Shown: positions 59,701 to 64,000 of the stretch, in pieces
Layout: every line of letters begins with the position of its first letter
Position numbering within the stretch: the stretch's first letter is position 1
NCBI GenBank assembly: GCA_026874595.1
Contig: CM049322.1
Span: forward strand, 51,985,386 to 52,049,385
Length of the DNA: 64,000 bases
Source of the DNA: Sipunculus nudus
Taxonomy: Eukaryota; Annelida; Sipuncula; Golfingiida; Sipunculidae
Direction: 5' to 3'
Notes under the pieces: model-generated
The model's database searches: none
Told to the model about the DNA's origin: nothing
What the model saw: only the letters and a program-made list of their open reading frames with translations
Made by a program: the position numbers and the translations under genes

Positions 59701-61341
59701 ATGTCGCGTTCTTTTGCCCTCCTGGCTTTGCTGTACCTTATGACGTCATCGGGTGCCACGCAGACCCCGCTTCACATACAGCGTCTTCTCGCTAAAGAGA
59801 ACACGGACTTTGGTCTCAGGTTGAACAGCTATTTATTCAAAGACGCTGCTTATGACGATAACGTTTTCTTCTCCCCTTACAGCATTTCCGTTGCCATGGC
59901 AATGGCGTATGCTGGGGCATCCGGGACAACCCGTGACACAATCGGTCACGTGCTCGGGTTCGACCAAGTAGATGACCTCCACCAAGCCTTTAAAGACATA
60001 AGTGACAGCCTGACGAAAGATGCGAAGAATTTTACCTTGCGATTAGCCAATAGGATGTTTAGTCAAATCCGCTATTCTTTTTCCCCTGACTACCAGCACT
60101 TGCTTGCTATGTATTACGATGCCCCGGTAGAACGATTAAACTTTGCTACGGATCCCGGTTTGTCTCGCCAAATCATCAACGACTGGGTCAAGAGAGTCAC
60201 GGAAAACAAAATCACCGATCTTCTCCAGCCTGGGACAATCACCCCTCGTACTATTATGGTATTAGTGAATGCAATATATTTCAAAGGAACGTGGCTGAAG
60301 CGGTTCGAAGCCAACCAGACCAGACTTAAACAGTTCTACGTCACCCCGACGGAAAGTGTTACGGTTGACATGATGTTCGCTGAAGGGGAATTCCAATATG
60401 GCACAGGTCCCAATGACTCCTACAATATCATCGAACTGCCCTACCACGGTAAAAAAGTATCTATGTACGTCATACTTCCCGCTGTTGGAACCGACTTAAG
60501 AAATTTTACTGCAACTCTGCGTGCAAGTGACGTCAGTAGCGCCATTTCCAACATGTTTACCGCAAAGACTCATGTTCAATTACCAAAGTTTAAAATCACC
60601 AGGGATTTCAAGCTTAAGGACACACTGGAGGATATGGGTTTGAACGGCGCTCTATCCGGGTCATCAGACTTCACCGGAATGAGTGACAGTGCCATCGAAT
60701 TTGACGAGATCGTACACAAGGCATTTATTGAAGTCAACGAGAAAGGAACGGAAGCCGCTGCAGCCACAGGGGTCATAAGGTCAAGATCGTATGTACCGTA
60801 CAGAACCTTCGTAGTGAATCGGCCATTTTTATTTTTGATCTTTGAGAAAAGGACTCAAACAGCCTTATTCCTAGGTACCGTACAGCACCCCACTGAGGCA
60901 ATGACGGGAACTACTGCAGCCACATCGACGTCACCGCCACCGTCTTCCACGACTTCCGAACCAACCACTCAAAGACCGACGAGCAGGTAAAAACCTAAGT
61001 TATTATAACATCACAGTCATTGTCCATAGTTAAGCAGTGTACCCATACACTCGACATGAGACATGTGACCTCCGTGTTTTAGTGTGTACGTCAATTGGAT
61101 GCCCCTATAAGCGGCCATAATGGGAACGTCAGCAGTCCATGCATTCACTGGTTTGATGAGGAAACATTCCTTTACTTTTTACTTTTTCCAAACTTTTCTG
61201 GGCAGGTTTCTACCCAAACACCTCTACATTCGCGGCACTGTCAAAGAGTGTTATATGACCAAGAGCCCACGTTCCATACTTTAAATTTCGGGGGAAAAAA
61301 AAACGAATTTTCGGAAAAAAAGAGATACGGAAATTCGAGGC

Positions 61342-61397
<56 letters not shown>

Positions 61398-61521
61398 TAG
61401 TATATATATATCATACCTGTTTTCCCCTAGGCAGCCTGCTACATCCCCAGAAACAGCTATGAGTACGGACAGAGCAACAGAAAGCCGGCGTGTGACGACG
61501 GAGGAACCTGGCCTGCCGTGA
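59701..61521 (+). CDS. Secreted serpin with Ser/Thr/Pro-rich C-terminal tail
   Basis: Exons 59677-60986 (ATG 59701) and 61431-61521 join in phase to about 458 residues. Residues 1-19 are a signal peptide (MSRSFALLALLYLMTSSGA). The serpin core runs to about 397 with the family signature TFVVNRPFLF. The hinge EKGTEAAAATG (347-357) has the small residues needed for loop insertion, so it should be inhibitory. The loop reads VIRSRSY: counting 17 residues puts P1 at Ser363, but a 16-residue loop, as in alpha-2-antiplasmin, would make Arg362 P1 and predict trypsin-like targets. NxS/T sites occur at NFT, NQT, NDS and NFT. Residues 398-458 are a Ser/Thr/Pro-rich tail, unusual for serpins. The first ATG at 59644 lies before the acceptor and is rejected. 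Confidence 0.9.
60987..61430 (+). other. Last serpin intron (retainable)
   Basis: Donor GCAG|GTAAAAA and acceptor TTTTCCCCTAG. If retained, TAA right at the donor ends the protein at residue 429, so both spliced and unspliced forms give a sensible product. Contains (TA)n at 61349-61391. Confidence 0.65.
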
Positions 61522-62878
61522 TCAAGATAGTCCTCAATAGCCGGGGACAAAGCAAGGAGATATGCATGCTAGTTGAGACAGAATTCTGAAATTGCTACAT
61601 CTTATTGCATTTGTTTAGCTGACAGATGTTCAGACATTTGACGAAATCCCAGTACTATTATTTTGGCAAAAGAGGTTCCTGCAGTCCTATTTAAGTATAA
61701 GTTCAGAGATACTTGTGGGTCACTATGGTTATCACGTCACAATTATAACAGGTTGTGTCGGCTGTTCAAGACCTGTTTTAGGAATGGCGTTAGATCTAAA
61801 CATATATAGACTCCATGAGTCTGTGCAAAGCATATAATTTTAAGCTAAAGTCTGTAGAGACGGTTCAATAACATCACCATGAAGTTTTGATGATGATTAC
61901 CAAATTCACTGATATGTACCTCTTGACATAATATGACATGGTTTTGTAACGGTAACAGCACCCAGGATCTGAAGTGTCCTTCATTTATGTTTGTAATATT
62001 TAAGTATTATATTCAGTCCGATAGCTAGTGTTTCTGGCCAGGGGGATGACGGAATGCTTCCTCACTGTGAGCGGATGCGGATCCTCGGAGAGGGACTCCA
62101 TTTCATTTCAGGTGACGGTCATGAACATGATTGTGGGATTGGTATTTCTTGACACGTGATAGCCGTAAACAGGAATGTGGGAATGGAACTACCTGTCACG
62201 TGACCTGGTTGTAGAGAACGGAATTATAGGATTGGTGAAGTATCTCACTGTGGCCACCAATTAAGCTAATATATTTTTGCACAAATGTTTGCCAGAGAAT
62301 TATTTATGTAATTATGAAAAACAGCTGGTATATACCAGCATGACCTGTATATGTTACATGTGGGTCAACTCACATTTTAACACACATAGGTATTAGAAAT
62401 AACGTTATATTAAGGCTATCCAAGTTAACGATTAAACATGAAGGCAAATATGTTATAAAATTGTGAAATGTTATAACACACTTTGGTTTCGGGGCATTTT
62501 CTAGAATTACAGTAGTACACAGAAGTCCAAAACGATATTTCGGGCTAGGCAACCTTTTCTTGGAAAGTCAGTTATTAACTATATAAACTATATATATTTT
62601 ACATGGATTGTACAAATACTGTAGTAATATTAACTAATGATATTGAGCGGTTTTTATGTAAAATCTGTTTGCCTACTATAAACCTCGCACGATACACTGT
62701 CCTTGAATACCTTATGTGTCCACATTATTTGCGTACTTTGTGTGTATAAAAGTGTGTTCTCGATTATGCCAAAGCATCATCTTTGCTGACAAAGTAAAAG
62801 TACGTGCAAAGAAAGAAAAAAGGTTATCATCAAATATTAATTGGGATGAAGGGTAATTGTAAAAAGTTGTTCAAACTC
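61522..62878. other. 3' region of the serpin and spacer
   Basis: No AATAAA close to the stop; the 3' end of the transcript is not defined. No gene recognised. Confidence 0.5.
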
Positions 62879-63249
62879 TGCCGCCCAACAGCGATTTTGC
62901 TGGGATTGTTACCTGCGACTATCGACCATCGAATTGCGAAAAAAGCCGCAGAGACGAAATCCTGCGTTGTTTATTATACAGACGATAAAATCGACAAGAT
63001 GGTGTCCACATGACTATAGTTACCAAACAAATACTTCCGCAAAAATTTGGATGATATTCAGTCGGGAGTAATGGCGTCGCAAGTAATCGCGGATGCTCAC
63101 AAATGATCGCAAGTGAATCACAAATTTTCTGACATGCCAGAATCCTTGCGATCGCTAGTCGCAAGACGCAAGTACCGCCTACCAGCGATTCACATGCAAT
63201 CTATTCGGCGATTCTAGTCGCGTTGCAGCAAAATCGCCGGGGGCGGCAG
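62879..63249. mobile_element. Inverted-repeat short element (CTGCCGCCC ends)
   Basis: CTGCCGCCCAACAGCGATTT at the left is matched by the complement of AAATCGCCGGGGGCGGCAG at the right, and further words (GCGACTA, ATCGCGA) are also inverted. About 370 bases, non-coding. No clear target duplication. Confidence 0.65.
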
Positions 63250-64000
63250 GCTTAATATATATCCCTTTAACACTTTGGCAATAAAACCTGTTTGCTGAGA
63301 CCAAAGACAACATGGCTGACACCAGTGTAGATACGTCTCTATTTGTATGTTTTTTTTTTCACATATGTTTTTGTCATAATTTTGATGCAGGTATGCTCCC
63401 GTGATGTGACAGACAGGGGCAGTGAAAATGTCTAGATACTGAGTTGTCGGATACACAAACTTTTGTAAATATAAATTCAAACTTTAAATTTGATATATTA
63501 TATATTGGAATCACTTTCCTATCGATTCTTATGTCAGTTGATATGATTGTTCATTCGAACATATTTGTTAAGCCAAAAAATATTTAGATAATCCAGTGTT
63601 TACGGAATGCAATGTTATGGTGGGGAAATATACCTATAGGTGTAATGTATGGGTCATAATAACATAAATATTAGTCTTTATGGTATTTATCGGTGACATG
63701 GTTAAGAGTACCCGGATGAGCCATATGAGTATATGTATACATGAATATAAATGTATAGTCAATTATAAATTGAATGAGTTATTTAAAGAAATTATTTTAA
63801 TCTTTCTCAATTAAAAAAAAAATATTAAATATAACGAAAAAAGCAATAACATATGTCTTTGAAATATTTATGACACAGAAATATATAGAATGCTTATGGC
63901 ACAATTATTGTTTTGATGATTATGGCACGGTACTTTATATTTTTATGTCATTTAGACATATATAATGTAAACGGAACAGCTTTTTTTAAATGTTACTGCA
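63250..64000. other. AT-rich end of window
   Basis: No gene, repeat end or RNA recognised. AATAAA at about 63281 is isolated. Confidence 0.5.

Overview
The window looks like an intergenic-rich piece of an animal nuclear genome, most likely a marine bivalve mollusc. It is AT-rich, with GT-AG introns, many (TA)n/(CA)n microsatellites, many cut-and-paste and rolling-circle-like repeats, and two clearly recognisable genes of types that are expanded in bivalves: an intracellular NLR-type immune receptor and a secreted serpin. The bivalve assignment is inferred from this combination; nothing in the window fixes the species.

Layout. 1-13,115: a nested tandem duplication. A unit of about 5.7-6.5 kb is present twice (from 1 and from 6473), with shorter, older relics of parts of it at 4940-6160, 11275-12420 and 12950-13115. 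Each unit carries two short exon-like segments with good splice sites; the second unit keeps one reading frame across both, the first has lost it. 13,621-26,326: a nested transposon region. A satellite of about 156-bp units (13,905-15,125 and 20,702-21,930) is split by a 5.6-kb DNA transposon with a 2-bp TA target duplication, and is flanked by end sequences of another repeat family. Many satellite units contain the palindrome AGGTCA-N3-TGACCT, the textbook estrogen response element. A 2.5-kb pogo-like element that keeps only the Psq-type DNA-binding part of its transposase (23,509-26,032) sits in the second half.

26,730-42,345: the NLR locus. Four coding exons (32,039-32,179; 35,406-35,556; 39,322-39,533; 39,999-42,215) join in consistent phase to a CARD-NACHT-LRR protein of about 906 residues. 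Three same-orientation copies of a helentron-like element with central tandem repeats lie in its 5' region and introns; the end of the first is 46 bp from the start codon. 42,346-55,500: repeat-rich spacer with hAT-like short elements, poly(C) minisatellites, a 3.0-kb transposon with arrays of TTGGTT/AACCAA palindromes at both ends (48,868-51,874), and a recently inserted, 5'-truncated and internally deleted L1-like LINE (53,414-54,850).

56,300-61,521: the serpin gene. A TATA box and possible non-coding first exon (about 56,355-56,478) precede a main coding exon (59,677-60,986) and a small last exon (61,431-61,521). The product has a signal peptide, a complete serpin core with an Arg-containing reactive loop, and an unusual Ser/Thr/Pro-rich tail that runs across the last intron. 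The rest (61,522-64,000) shows one short inverted-repeat element and no gene.

The two intact genes are not an operon or an obvious pathway; both fit innate defence (cytosolic sensing and extracellular protease control). The most unusual signals are the ERE-bearing satellite, the two transposons with subterminal palindrome arrays, the helentron-like copies packed into the NLR gene, and the mucin-like serpin tail.
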